Notes: a model not told the origin generated them from the letters alone. 7,505 nucleotides of DNA from Oscillospiraceae bacterium (GCA_017438675.1 JAFRUW010000115.1:1-7505), one strand, 5' to 3'; numbered from the stretch's first letter, positions 1 through 7,156 are shown. Translations and numbers: made by a program.

Positions 1-108
1 GAAACAGCTTTTAAAAGTTGACATCATAATTCTGACCCATTTCACGTATTTGCGGATTTATCCGGTATACTATCCTTATCCAAATCCTGCAGGGTTTATT
101 ACAGATTA

Positions 109-143
109 AAACGTATTGACCGACAAGGCCGGTCAATACGTTT
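109..143 (-). terminator. Probable intrinsic terminator of ftsZ
   Basis: A perfect 14-bp inverted repeat (arms 109-122 and 130-143) encloses a 7-base loop. It starts about 50 bases past the ftsZ stop codon. Read on the minus strand, the stem is followed by TTTTAAT, a short and interrupted U tract, and two more A-U pairs can form if one U is bulged. The long stem and its place at the end of the cluster support termination of ftsZ transcription. The weak U tract means the efficiency is uncertain, and the hairpin could instead protect the 3' end of the mRNA. Confidence 0.62.
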
Positions 144-193
144 AAGACACATAACCGATAGTTTAAGCAAAGTGCGATTCCTTAAGCGTCAGC

Positions 194-1345
194 TTATTTG
201 GAATTGAAAATCTTAAAGATGGTGTCGAAGGGATCTTCCTCATCATCATCGGAGCCGCCGGGAATATCATCGTCAATGACCGGAGCGGCAGCGGGAGCCT
301 CATTGCGCGCAGGTGCCGGCTTCCTTGCTGCGGAAGCGTCGGAGTAAACGTTCCTTGACCTTCTTCTGGGAGCTTCGGACTTGTCCTTCTTATCGTCAAA
401 CCTTGTTGCGATAACGGTGACGCGGATCTCGTCATCCATGGTGTCGTCAAACGCGGCGCCAAAGATGATGTTCGCATCGGGATGAGCGGCCTGCTGAACG
501 AGGCTTGCGGCAGTCTCAACATCGTCAAGACCGATGTCATAGGAACCGGTGATGTTGACGAGAACGCCTCTTGCGCCGTTGATGGAGGTCTCCATAAGGG
601 GACTGGAAACAGCGGCCTTGGCAGCCTCTTCCGCCTTGCCCTTGCCGGCGGCATGGCCGACGCCCATGTGAGCGTAGCCGGAATCCTTCATAATTGCGGA
701 TACATCGGCGAAGTCAAGATTGATGAAGCCTGTGTACTTGATAAGCTCTGAGATGCTGGTGCATGCCTGAAGCAGTACATCGTCGGCGATCTCAAAGGCG
801 TTGGCAAAGGTGAGCTTCTGATCCGTTGCATGCTTTAAACGGTCATTGGGAATGATCAGCAGAGAATCGACCTTGCCCAGAAGGTTCCTGATGCCTTCGT
901 CAGCCTGATCCATTCTTCTCTTGCCCTCAAAGCTGAAGGGCTTCGTTACAACAGCAACTGTGAGCACGCCCGCTTCTCTGGCGATATCGGCGATGATCGG
1001 AGTTGCGCCCGTACCTGTGCCGCCGCCCATGCCTGCAGCAAGGAATACCATGTCGGCATCCTCAAGAACCTTGGCAATATTGTTGCGGCTTTCCTCGGCG
1101 GCCTTTTTGCCGATCTCGGGGTTCGCGCCGGCGCCCTGACCGTGAGTCAGCTTCTCGCCTATCTGGATCTTCTGACTTGCATTGGAAACGGCAAGAGCCG
1201 GCTTGTCGGTATTTATCGCAATCAGCTCAACGCCCTGGGTGCCTGTCTTAACCATTCTGTTTACTACATTGTTGCCTGCGCCGCCTATACCGACGACCTT
1301 GATGGTGACAACATTGTCCGGTCCGCTTTCAACTGTAAACGACAT
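194..1345 (-). CDS. ftsZ: Cell division protein FtsZ (tubulin-like GTPase)
   Basis: FtsZ polymerises with GTP into the mid-cell ring that recruits the division machinery. The 383-residue protein is full length for the family. Visible motifs are the N-terminal nucleotide-binding loop GIGGAGNN (residues 19-26), GAGANP (71-76), the tubulin signature GGGTGTG (107-113) and the T7 synergy loop NLDFADV (209-215), whose Asp211 and Asp214 correspond to the residues that complete GTP hydrolysis in the next subunit. The globular part ends near residue 316. A short charged, Ala/Pro-rich linker (about 318-368) follows, then an acidic run and the tail DPFDTIFKIFNSK, which lacks the usual IPxFLR-type peptide. 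The start is supported by a perfect AGGAGG at 1353-1358, 7 bases upstream of ATG. No ftsA precedes it. A dedicated promoter lies at 1416-1444 and a hairpin follows the gene. Identification is certain; only the role of the tail is open. Confidence 0.98.
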   Translation of the reverse strand: MSFTVESGPDNVVTIKVVGIGGAGNNVVNRMVKTGTQGVELIAINTDKPALAVSNASQKIQIGEKLTHGQGAGANPEIGKKAAEESRNNIAKVLEDADMVFLAAGMGGGTGTGATPIIADIAREAGVLTVAVVTKPFSFEGKRRMDQADEGIRNLLGKVDSLLIIPNDRLKHATDQKLTFANAFEIADDVLLQACTSISELIKYTGFINLDFADVSAIMKDSGYAHMGVGHAAGKGKAEEAAKAAVSSPLMETSINGARGVLVNITGSYDIGLDDVETAASLVQQAAHPDANIIFGAAFDDTMDDEIRVTVIATRFDDKKDKSEAPRRRSRNVYSDASAARKPAPARNEAPAAAPVIDDDIPGGSDDDEEDPFDTIFKIFNSK

Positions 1346-1415
1346 ATATCTTCCTCCTGTATCATGGCGGGCCGCCTGTTCGCCGACCCACAGTAATCCA
1401 CTTTTACGCCCATAT

Positions 1416-1444
1416 ATTTTATATCGAAAATCATCTCAGGTCAA
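1416..1444 (-). promoter_or_regulatory. Candidate sigma-A promoter of ftsZ
   Basis: On the minus strand a -35 box TTGACC (1439-1444) is separated by exactly 17 bases from a -10 box TAAAAT (1416-1421). The stretch just upstream of the -35 box (about 1445-1480) is very rich in A and T and resembles an UP element. Transcription would begin near 1409 and give a leader of about 60 bases before the ftsZ start. Box matches and spacing are seen directly; promoter activity is inferred. It would let ftsZ be expressed at a higher level than the upstream operon, as is known for ftsZ in many bacteria. Confidence 0.72.
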
Positions 1445-1541
1445 TAGATATTAGGTAAAAAATCAAAAATTTATCTTTTACCGATCCTTAGGCAAACCGA
1501 AAAGGGTATTTCCGTCATATCAAAGTAAAACAATACGGGCG

Positions 1542-1583
1542 TTTTTCGGGGTTTTTCCCGATTTTTGGAGAAAAAAGTAAAAA
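1542..1583. repeat. Phased A-tracts upstream of the ftsZ promoter
   Basis: T5 runs on the plus strand at 1542-1546, 1552-1556 and 1562-1566 repeat with an exact 10-base period. An A6 run at 1571-1576 has its centre almost on the same phase, and a further A5 run lies at 1579-1583. A-tracts spaced by one helical turn are known to curve DNA. The element sits about 100 to 140 bp upstream of the ftsZ -35 box, between the end of ftsQ and the promoter. The same stretch reads as a 5-bp hairpin followed by TTTTT on the plus strand, but no plus-strand gene leads into it. Confidence 0.5.
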
Positions 1584-1600
1584 TGCGCCGCAGTTTACTG

Positions 1601-2350
1601 TCAGGCCGGGATAAAATGCACCGTCCCATCCCCCGAGAAGCCCAGAGTGCCCTCCGCATTGCTTCCGATACGGCCGATTACCTCTATGATCTTGTCAAGT
1701 TTCCCGGTTCCGGAGGCGCCGTCCCCGTAGTTTACAGTAAGCCTTCCGTCGTAGTCAAAGGTGATGTTCGCAATGCTGTTGATATTCAGTTCGCTGATCT
1801 TCTCCTGAATGTTCCTGTTCTGCATCGCCCTGAGAAGCTCCGTCAGGTAGCCCAGCTTCGTATCGTTGTCGGCGGTGATTTTTTGGCCCACAGAGGGGTC
1901 GGTGATCTCAAGGCCGGTTACTTTGATAACACGGGCCGCGCCGTTTTCATCCGTCTGCTCCAGCACCTTGCCCTCGGCGTCGATTATCCACCAGGAGCTG
2001 CCGCATTCTATGGCCGCGATGGCCACGCTTTCGTTAAGCTGGATCTCCACCGTAGAGGGGTAATCCACGATGATGTGTACGTCGTTGGCGTATGCCAGCC
2101 TGTTAATGATCCTCGCCCCTGTCTTTGAGGCGCTGAAAAACACAAGATTATCGCCCCTGGCAATATCCGCCGCCTGAATGATCTCCTCCTCGGTGTACAG
2201 GTTATTGCCGGTGATCACGATATCCGTGATCCTGAACAGGCAGCACAGTCCCAATACGAGAGCCGCAAGAAACAGCAGTATCGTCAGCGGAACATATCGA
2301 AAGGACTTGCTCTTGTTTGAGCGTCTTTTCCGTATTGAATACTCAGCCAT
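1601..2350 (-). CDS. ftsQ: Cell division protein FtsQ/DivIB
   Basis: A bitopic membrane protein of the divisome that, with FtsL and FtsB/DivIC, links ring assembly to activation of septal peptidoglycan synthesis. The 249 residues show a short basic cytoplasmic tail (1-18, rich in Arg and Lys), one membrane helix (about 19-39), a POTRA-type domain (about 40-107, opening FRITDIVITGNN) and an extracytoplasmic beta domain (about 110-249). Length and order fit the DivIB/FtsQ family, which is poorly conserved in sequence, so context adds much of the certainty. The ATG has AAGGAG at 2358-2363 with a 7-base spacer. It begins 30 bases after the murA stop and is probably the last gene of the mraY operon. 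After its TGA there are T-rich runs but no strong hairpin, so some read-through into ftsZ is likely. The name divIB is equally suitable. Confidence 0.9.
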   Translation of the reverse strand: MAEYSIRKRRSNKSKSFRYVPLTILLFLAALVLGLCCLFRITDIVITGNNLYTEEEIIQAADIARGDNLVFFSASKTGARIINRLAYANDVHIIVDYPSTVEIQLNESVAIAAIECGSSWWIIDAEGKVLEQTDENGAARVIKVTGLEITDPSVGQKITADNDTKLGYLTELLRAMQNRNIQEKISELNINSIANITFDYDGRLTVNYGDGASGTGKLDKIIEVIGRIGSNAEGTLGFSGDGTVHFIPA

Positions 2351-2380
2351 TTCCTCACTCCTTCGTATAATTTATCGGTA

Positions 2381-3643
2381 TTATTGTGTATTCTCCGTTC
2401 TGACAATGTCCGCCCCCACGGAGGCAAGGGCTTCCTCTATCTTCTCGTATCCCCTGTCGATATGATGAAGCTTTGATATCTCGCTTGTGCCTTCCGCGCC
2501 GAGAGATGCCACAACAAGGGCGGCGCCCCCTCTCAGATCGGTGCTTGTTACCGGCGCCGCGCTGAGGCTCTTTACGCCGCTGACCATGGCGATCCTGTCC
2601 TCTACCCTGATATCCGCGCCCATGCGTCTCAGTTCCCCCACATGGCGGTACCTGTTTCTGAATATGTTCTCAACAAAGGCGGTTGTTCCCTCAGCTTTCA
2701 GGCACGCAGCCATCAGGGGCGGCTGTGCGTCTGTGGGAAAGCCGGGATAGGGTCTTGTAATAACGGGCTTTAAGGCCTTAAGCTTATCCTCAGCCCTTAT
2801 GTATATGTCATTGTCACCGGGGATCACCACGCAGCCCATTTCACACAGGGCGTCCGTGACCGTTTCAAGATGGCGCGGTATCACTCCCGTGACCTTCATC
2901 CTGCCGCCGGCAATTGCGGCGCAGCACAGATACGTGGCGGCAACTATCCTGTCCGGTATGACCTTGTGTTCCGCGGAACAGCCGAAGTCGCTGCCCTCCA
3001 CGGTGATGATCGATGAGCCTGCTCCCCGGACTTTTGCGCCGATCTTGTTGAGGTATCTCTGGAGATCCCAGATCTCCGGCTCTCTCGCAGCGTTTGTTAT
3101 AACAGTCGTTCCCCGGCACCTTGAGGATGCCAGCATACTGTTCTCCGTGGCTCCGACACTGGGTATGGGAAGATCGATGCGACAGCCTGTGAGCCGCCTT
3201 CCTTTGCACACGATGTTGCCGTTTTCCTCAGATATCTCCGCACCAAGAGCTCTCAGAGCGGAAAGGTGCAGATCGATGGGCCTCGGGCCAAGCTCGCATC
3301 CTCCAGGCATTGAAAGCACCGCCTCCCCTGCCCTTGCAAGGATGGCGCCCAGAAAAATCACCGACGAACGCATTTCCCGCATAAGCTTGTCGGGAATGTC
3401 AAACCGGTTCATTTCCCTGGAATCGACACAGACCGTGTCATCCTCCCGGGTCACCCGGCAGCCCAGCCGTCTGAGGATCTTTATGGCCGCATTTACATCG
3501 GTCAGATCAGGACAGTTGCGGATAACGGTCTCGCTCCGGCTGAGAACAGACGCCGCCAGGATTGGCAGTACGCTGTTCTTTGCTCCGTGGACATTTATGA
3601 CGCCGTCCAGACGACCTCCTCCGTTTACGCGCAGTATACTCAT
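2381..3643 (-). CDS. murA: UDP-N-acetylglucosamine 1-carboxyvinyltransferase MurA
   Basis: A cytoplasmic enzyme that transfers enolpyruvate from phosphoenolpyruvate to UDP-GlcNAc, the first committed step of peptidoglycan synthesis and the target of fosfomycin. The 420 residues match the usual length. Key residues stand almost at their Escherichia coli positions: Lys22-Asn23 (HGAKNS), the active-site loop PGGCELGPRP with Cys116, Asp305 in GFPTDAQP, Arg331, Asp369 and Arg371 in TDLRGG, and Arg397 in HIDRGYE. The loop cysteine predicts fosfomycin sensitivity at the target level. Gram-positive bacteria often have two paralogues (MurA and MurZ/MurA2); this window cannot show whether a second exists. 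It lies 55 bases after murG and 30 bases before ftsQ. The start has only a GGGGG motif (3650-3654) as ribosome binding site, with a 6-base spacer, but the N-terminal alignment supports this ATG. Confidence 0.97.
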   Translation of the reverse strand: MSILRVNGGGRLDGVINVHGAKNSVLPILAASVLSRSETVIRNCPDLTDVNAAIKILRRLGCRVTREDDTVCVDSREMNRFDIPDKLMREMRSSVIFLGAILARAGEAVLSMPGGCELGPRPIDLHLSALRALGAEISEENGNIVCKGRRLTGCRIDLPIPSVGATENSMLASSRCRGTTVITNAAREPEIWDLQRYLNKIGAKVRGAGSSIITVEGSDFGCSAEHKVIPDRIVAATYLCCAAIAGGRMKVTGVIPRHLETVTDALCEMGCVVIPGDNDIYIRAEDKLKALKPVITRPYPGFPTDAQPPLMAACLKAEGTTAFVENIFRNRYRHVGELRRMGADIRVEDRIAMVSGVKSLSAAPVTSTDLRGGAALVVASLGAEGTSEISKLHHIDRGYEKIEEALASVGADIVRTENTQ

Positions 3644-3649
3644 AGTATT

Positions 3650-3654
3650 CCCCC
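3650..3654 (-). promoter_or_regulatory. Atypical GGGGG ribosome binding site of murA
   Basis: The five G residues stand 6 bases before the murA ATG and could pair with CCUCC of 16S rRNA using one G-U pair. No better purine motif lies in the 55-base gap after murG. Compared with AGGAGG at ftsZ and AAGGAG at ftsQ, it predicts weaker initiation. Confidence 0.5.
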
Positions 3655-3698
3655 GAAATCATTGCTTTTATAGGTCATACTATGCGTATATCCGTCCG

Positions 3699-4820
3699 TT
3701 AGTTAATGAGGGATACGATTATGTCTCCTATGACGGAAGCGCTGTTGTCCACTCCCAGGCTTCTGGCTCCCCTGCCCATCTTATCGAGCATTGCGGAATT
3801 CCTTGTCATGTCCATGACAGCGTCGTACATTTTTTTGCCGCTGCATTCCGATTCCAGCAGCACCCTTGCGCCGCCGTTTTTCTCCACCTGACGGGCGTTT
3901 TTCTCCTGATGATTGTCCGTAACATTGGGGGACGGCACAAGGATGGAGGGTTTGCCCATCATGGTTAGCTCCGCAATGGTGGAGGCACCGGCCCGGCACA
4001 TGATGAGGTCAGCCGCCGTCATCACCGTGCCCATATCGTCAATGTATGGCCTCAGATCCACATTGCCGGGAATATGGTCGATGCCCTTTGCTTTAAGGGC
4101 GTCTTTGAGCTTTTTGAGTCCGGCTTCACCGCCGCCGGTGGCGTGTATATGGTTGAAGGCGCCCGTTCTGCAGTTCTCTGCAATGAAATCGGCCATGTAG
4201 CCGTTCATTACCGCAGCACCGAGAGAGCCCCAGAAGGAAACTATAAGAGGTCTTAAGTCAACACCCAGCTTTTCCCGGGCCTCTTTCTTTGTGAGGGCGG
4301 TAAAGTCCTGCCTTACGGGTGTGCCGGTGACGACCACGTTGTCCTGCCGCTTGTAGTACTTCTTCACGTCGGGAAACGCCACCATCATTTTGTCCACCTT
4401 CTGGGACAGCATTCTGGTGGTCATGCCCGGAAGGGCGTTTGACTCATGGAGGGCCGTGGGTATGCCCATCTTCACAGCCTTTTTAAGTACGGGATAGCAC
4501 ACGTATCCCCCTGTGCCGATGACCGCGTCGGGCCTGAACCTTTTAATGATCCTTCCGGACTGGACCGAGGATACCACCAGGTTCTTCGCCGTTATAAGGT
4601 TCGCCTTTATCTGCTTCGGTTTAAAGCCTCTGGCAAAGCCTGTGATGGTCACGTATTCCAGATCGTAGCCGGCGCCGCCGATAAGCTTGCTTTCAAGCTC
4701 TCTGCCTGTACCGACAAACAGGAACCCGGCGTCTTTATATCTTTTTTTAAGTTCACCGGCGATGGCAAGGGCCGGATTGATATGTCCCGCCGTTCCGCCG
4801 CAAACAAGTAAAAACCGCAT
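3699..4820 (-). CDS. murG: Lipid II synthase MurG (UDP-GlcNAc transferase)
   Basis: A peripheral membrane GT-B glycosyltransferase that adds GlcNAc from UDP-GlcNAc to lipid I, making lipid II on the inner face of the membrane. The 373-residue protein shows the N-terminal glycine loop CGGTAGHINP (7-16), a second glycine segment GTGGY (102-106), HESN (125-128), GTPVR (166-170), the C-domain glycine loop GSLGA (198-202), and the sugar-nucleotide-binding part CRAGASTIAEL (275-285) followed by DNHQEKNA (302-309). The reading frame stays open for 60 more codons upstream, but that part lies inside ftsW and resembles no MurG. The start at 4820 gives the family N-terminus MRFLLVCGGT and has AAAGGA at 4830-4835. 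Only 2 bases separate the ftsW stop from this ATG, so translation is probably coupled. Confidence 0.96.
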   Translation of the reverse strand: MRFLLVCGGTAGHINPALAIAGELKKRYKDAGFLFVGTGRELESKLIGGAGYDLEYVTITGFARGFKPKQIKANLITAKNLVVSSVQSGRIIKRFRPDAVIGTGGYVCYPVLKKAVKMGIPTALHESNALPGMTTRMLSQKVDKMMVAFPDVKKYYKRQDNVVVTGTPVRQDFTALTKKEAREKLGVDLRPLIVSFWGSLGAAVMNGYMADFIAENCRTGAFNHIHATGGGEAGLKKLKDALKAKGIDHIPGNVDLRPYIDDMGTVMTAADLIMCRAGASTIAELTMMGKPSILVPSPNVTDNHQEKNARQVEKNGGARVLLESECSGKKMYDAVMDMTRNSAMLDKMGRGARSLGVDNSASVIGDIIVSLIN

Positions 4821-4822
4821 TG

Positions 4823-6064
4823 TTATGCTTCCTTTCTCTCTGTGAGACCGCCGTATTCCTCTTCGGCGTCCTTGAGCCTGTTCCTCGCCCGCTTTAAGGG
4901 TATCTCCCTGGAAACCGAAAGGACTATGCCCATTTCCAGCATCTGTATAAGCAGCGCCGTTCCGCCGTAGCTGAAAAACGGCAGCGAGATGCCAGTACAC
5001 GGCACCAGATTCGTAACAACCGCCACATTCAGGAACACCTGTATTGCAAGGAGACTTGTTATCCCGGTGACCGCCAGGGAGCTGTATTTATTCCTTGCGT
5101 GAAGTGCTATCCAGTAGCCTCTGATTATGAGCAGCGCAAAGAGTATAAGCACAAGCACAGCTCCCACAAAGCCGAGCTCCTCACAGAGAACCGCAAATAT
5201 AAAGTCGTTGTGTTCTTCGGGAAGATACAGGTACTTCTGCCTCCCCTGCCCGATCCCCAGTCCGAGGAAGCCGCCGGAACCTACGGCGTACAGCGACTGG
5301 ACTATCTGCCAGCCGTCGCCCTGCAAATCGGAAAACGGGTCCCGCCAGGAGTTTATCCTGTCCATGGCGTAGCCCATGCCACCGATGACGACCGCGCCCA
5401 CAAGGCCCACGACAACTGCCATAATGGCAAACCACCTGAGTCTCGTTCCCCCGGCAAACATCATGATGCCGCCCACGGCGATGATGATTATGGCCGCGGA
5501 AAGATGGGGTTCAAGATACAGAAGGCCGACCATAAGCACAAGGATTATGCCGAAGGGCAGAACGCCGTACTTGAAGGTCTTCATCTTCTCTTCTCCGAAA
5601 ACGCAGATCATGGTGGCAAAGGACAGTATCACCGCCAGCTTTGCGATCTCCGACGGCTGAAAGGTGGTGACCTTCAGGTCGATCCATCTTTTTGCGCCGT
5701 TGACCCTTGTGCCGATAAATGGAACCGCCATAAGGAGCAGCACGGACGCCAGCAGCAGCAGCATCGAATACTTCTGCACCAGACTCATCCTGATGCGGGA
5801 GGTCACATACATCACCAATATACCGAAAGCGGCAAATCCCGCCTGCCTTAAAAACAGTCCCGTGGGTTTGCCGTTGGCAAAATAGGCTCTGGCAAAGCTT
5901 GCGGAAAGAACCATCAAAACACCGATAGTGAGGATCACTATGGTAAGGAAGAGGAAGGGAACGTCCATCGCGCCTCTGGTATCAGAGCGTTCTTTCGTCT
6001 TGCTCTTATTCTTTTTTAAGGGCCGGGCTCTCCTTACGGGAGTGCCTTCAAGACTTCTTTCCAT
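4823..6064 (-). CDS. ftsW: SEDS peptidoglycan glycosyltransferase FtsW (SpoVE-like)
   Basis: A polytopic membrane enzyme of the SEDS family that polymerises lipid II into glycan strands at the septum with a class B penicillin-binding protein. The 413 residues show a basic cytoplasmic leader (1-33), about nine or ten hydrophobic helices from residue 35 to about 385, and a charged tail. Family marks are FQPSEIAKLA (135-144), EPHLSAA (185-191), the loop HNDFIF (285-290) whose Asp287 corresponds to the catalytic aspartate, and PCTGISLPFFSYGG (355-368). Gene position between mraY and murG favours FtsW, but the sporulation paralogue SpoVE cannot be told apart from sequence alone. A downstream Met33 is possible, but the upstream ATG has AAGGAAGG at 6074-6081 with a 9-base spacer, while Met33 has only AGAGG 4 bases away. 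It starts 30 bases after the mraY stop. Confidence 0.95.
   Translation of the reverse strand: MERSLEGTPVRRARPLKKNKSKTKERSDTRGAMDVPFLFLTIVILTIGVLMVLSASFARAYFANGKPTGLFLRQAGFAAFGILVMYVTSRIRMSLVQKYSMLLLLASVLLLMAVPFIGTRVNGAKRWIDLKVTTFQPSEIAKLAVILSFATMICVFGEEKMKTFKYGVLPFGIILVLMVGLLYLEPHLSAAIIIIAVGGIMMFAGGTRLRWFAIMAVVVGLVGAVVIGGMGYAMDRINSWRDPFSDLQGDGWQIVQSLYAVGSGGFLGLGIGQGRQKYLYLPEEHNDFIFAVLCEELGFVGAVLVLILFALLIIRGYWIALHARNKYSSLAVTGITSLLAIQVFLNVAVVTNLVPCTGISLPFFSYGGTALLIQMLEMGIVLSVSREIPLKRARNRLKDAEEEYGGLTERKEA
4830..4835 (-). promoter_or_regulatory. Ribosome binding site fixing the murG start
   Basis: The AAAGGA motif lies inside the last codons of ftsW, 9 bases before the murG ATG at 4818-4820. It selects this ATG over in-frame starts further upstream within ftsW and fits a coupled ftsW-murG pair. 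Confidence 0.7.
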
Positions 6065-6073
6065 AATTCGTTA

Positions 6074-6081
6074 CCTTCCTT
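6074..6081 (-). promoter_or_regulatory. Ribosome binding site fixing the ftsW start
   Basis: AAGGAAGG stands 9 bases before the ATG at 6062-6064. It supports the longer FtsW with the basic 33-residue N-terminal extension over the internal Met33, whose AGAGG motif is only 4 bases from the codon. Confidence 0.65.
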
Positions 6082-6094
6082 CAGGGGAGACATG

Positions 6095-7084
6095 TCAGAT
6101 CACATACCTGTTGAACAGTCCGAGATATGAGATAACCGCAAATACTGCGGACACCGCGGAAAACACCGCGAACAGCTTATACTCGCTCCAGCCGCACATC
6201 TCAAAGTGATGGTGGAGGGGCGCCATTTTGAAGATCCTCTTGCCGTGGGTGAGCTTGAAATAAGCCACCTGAATGATGTCTGAAAGCGTCTCCACGATAT
6301 AGACGATGCCCAGCGGGATGAGGATCAGGGGCGCGTCAAGTGCAAACGCCAGAGCGCATACGGCTCCGCCCAGAAACAGGGAACCGGTATCGCCCATGAA
6401 CACCTTCGCGGGATGGAAATTGAAAATGAGAAAAGCAGCAAGTCCTCCGGCGAGAGCCGCCGCGAACACGCCGACGGAAACATAGCCCCAGACAACAGCC
6501 ACCGCCGCATAGCAAAGCGCCACAGGGATGGACACGCCGGTGACAAGCCCGTCAACGCCGTCGGTGATATTCACCGCGTTAACGGTGCCGACTATGATAA
6601 ACGCCGCAAGGATATAATACAGCCAGTCAGGCATGATTATTGTCGTATTGAAAAACGGAATGTAAAGATTGGGGCTTATGTGACCGGTGACCCTGAGGAT
6701 GACGATAAGTACCACTGCCACGCCGAGCTGAAGCGCGAACTTCTGCAGGGCGGTGAGACCCAGGTTCTGCTTTTTCTTCAGCTTCTCATAATCGTCAAAG
6801 AATCCGATGGCGGCATAAACCAGGGCAAAGCCCAGAATGATGAGGAAGATGAAATTCCCCTTCGCCATATCGCCGAATGTGAAGAATATGCCGGACGTCA
6901 CTCCGGCGATGAACATGAGGCCGCCCATGGTGGGTGTGCCCTGCTTGGACTTGTGCCACACGGGGCCGTCCTCACGGATGGACTGACCGGCCTTCATTCT
7001 TCTGAGGGCGGGAACGAGGATCCTGCCGACAAAATAAGTCACCGCAAAGGACAGGGCGAAAGCCAAAAGTACTCTGATAATCAT
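6095..7084 (-). CDS. mraY: Phospho-N-acetylmuramoyl-pentapeptide transferase MraY
   Basis: An integral membrane enzyme that transfers phospho-MurNAc-pentapeptide from UDP to undecaprenyl phosphate, making lipid I; it needs magnesium. The 329 residues are the usual length for Gram-positive MraY and contain about ten hydrophobic helices. Signature parts are TPTMGGL (50-56), FDDYEKL with the Asp97-Asp98 pair (96-102), the NAVNITDGVDGL motif (169-180), GDTGSL with Asp232 (231-236), and MAPLHHHFE (287-295) whose histidines line the nucleotide pocket. The start gives the expected short MIIRVLLAF N-terminus, but its ribosome binding site is weak (GTAGG at 7093-7097, 8 bases upstream). It is the first gene after a candidate promoter at 7128-7156 and probably heads the operon that runs to ftsQ. 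murF, often found just upstream, and murD, often just downstream, are absent. Confidence 0.97.
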   Translation of the reverse strand: MIIRVLLAFALSFAVTYFVGRILVPALRRMKAGQSIREDGPVWHKSKQGTPTMGGLMFIAGVTSGIFFTFGDMAKGNFIFLIILGFALVYAAIGFFDDYEKLKKKQNLGLTALQKFALQLGVAVVLIVILRVTGHISPNLYIPFFNTTIIMPDWLYYILAAFIIVGTVNAVNITDGVDGLVTGVSIPVALCYAAVAVVWGYVSVGVFAAALAGGLAAFLIFNFHPAKVFMGDTGSLFLGGAVCALAFALDAPLILIPLGIVYIVETLSDIIQVAYFKLTHGKRIFKMAPLHHHFEMCGWSEYKLFAVFSAVSAVFAVISYLGLFNRYVI

Positions 7085-7127
7085 TTGTTCTACCTACTTT
7101 TTTAATATATTTGCCTTGAACTCAGCT

Positions 7128-7156
7128 ATTATAGTAAAGGACGCATTGTTCCGCAA
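7128..7156 (-). promoter_or_regulatory. Candidate promoter of the mraY-ftsQ operon
   Basis: On the minus strand a perfect -10 box TATAAT (7128-7133) stands 17 bases from TTGCGG (7151-7156), which keeps the TTG of the -35 consensus. Transcription would start near 7121 and give a leader of about 37 bases before mraY. The box and spacing are seen directly; use as a promoter is inferred. It would let mraY and the genes after it be transcribed apart from murE. Confidence 0.58.

Noticed and set aside
53..64. Palindrome CGGATTTATCCG downstream of ftsZ.
   Set aside because: It is short, has no T run and no association with a gene in the window, so it is easily due to chance.
18..71. Promoter-like boxes TTGACA (18-23) and TATACT (66-71) on the plus strand.
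   Set aside because: The two boxes are too far apart to work together. Neither has a partner at 16 to 18 bases, and only antisense sequence follows.
1541..1566. Terminator-like hairpin TCGGG-CCCGA followed by TTTTT on the plus strand.
   Set aside because: The stem is only 5 bp and no plus-strand gene leads into it. The repeats are better explained as phased A-tracts.
1471..1659. Open frame of 62 codons on the minus strand overlapping the end of ftsQ and the gap.
   Set aside because: It starts out of frame inside ftsQ, has no clear ribosome binding site, and its composition simply reflects the A/T tracts.
1565..2128. Open frame of 187 codons on the plus strand, opposite ftsQ.
   Set aside because: It is antisense to ftsQ, and its start lies in the A-tract region. 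The GGAG before the ATG is part of that A-rich run, and the protein resembles nothing.
3644..3698. TATAAA in the gap before murA, as a possible separate murA promoter.
   Set aside because: No -35-like hexamer or extended -10 motif is found at the right spacing, and the gap is short enough for an operon.
2799..3968. Open frame of 389 codons on the plus strand, opposite murA and the end of murG.
   Set aside because: It is antisense to two certain genes, has no ribosome binding site before its ATG, and its protein is a low-complexity mirror of the opposite codons with no recognisable domain.
5099..5851. Open frame of 250 codons on the plus strand, opposite ftsW.
   Set aside because: It has the same polar mirror composition opposite membrane helices and no supporting start signal or family resemblance.
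6413..7105. Open frame of 230 codons on the plus strand, opposite mraY.
   Set aside because: It is a very His-, Asp- and Glu-rich mirror of the hydrophobic MraY codons, as expected for a shadow frame opposite a membrane protein gene.
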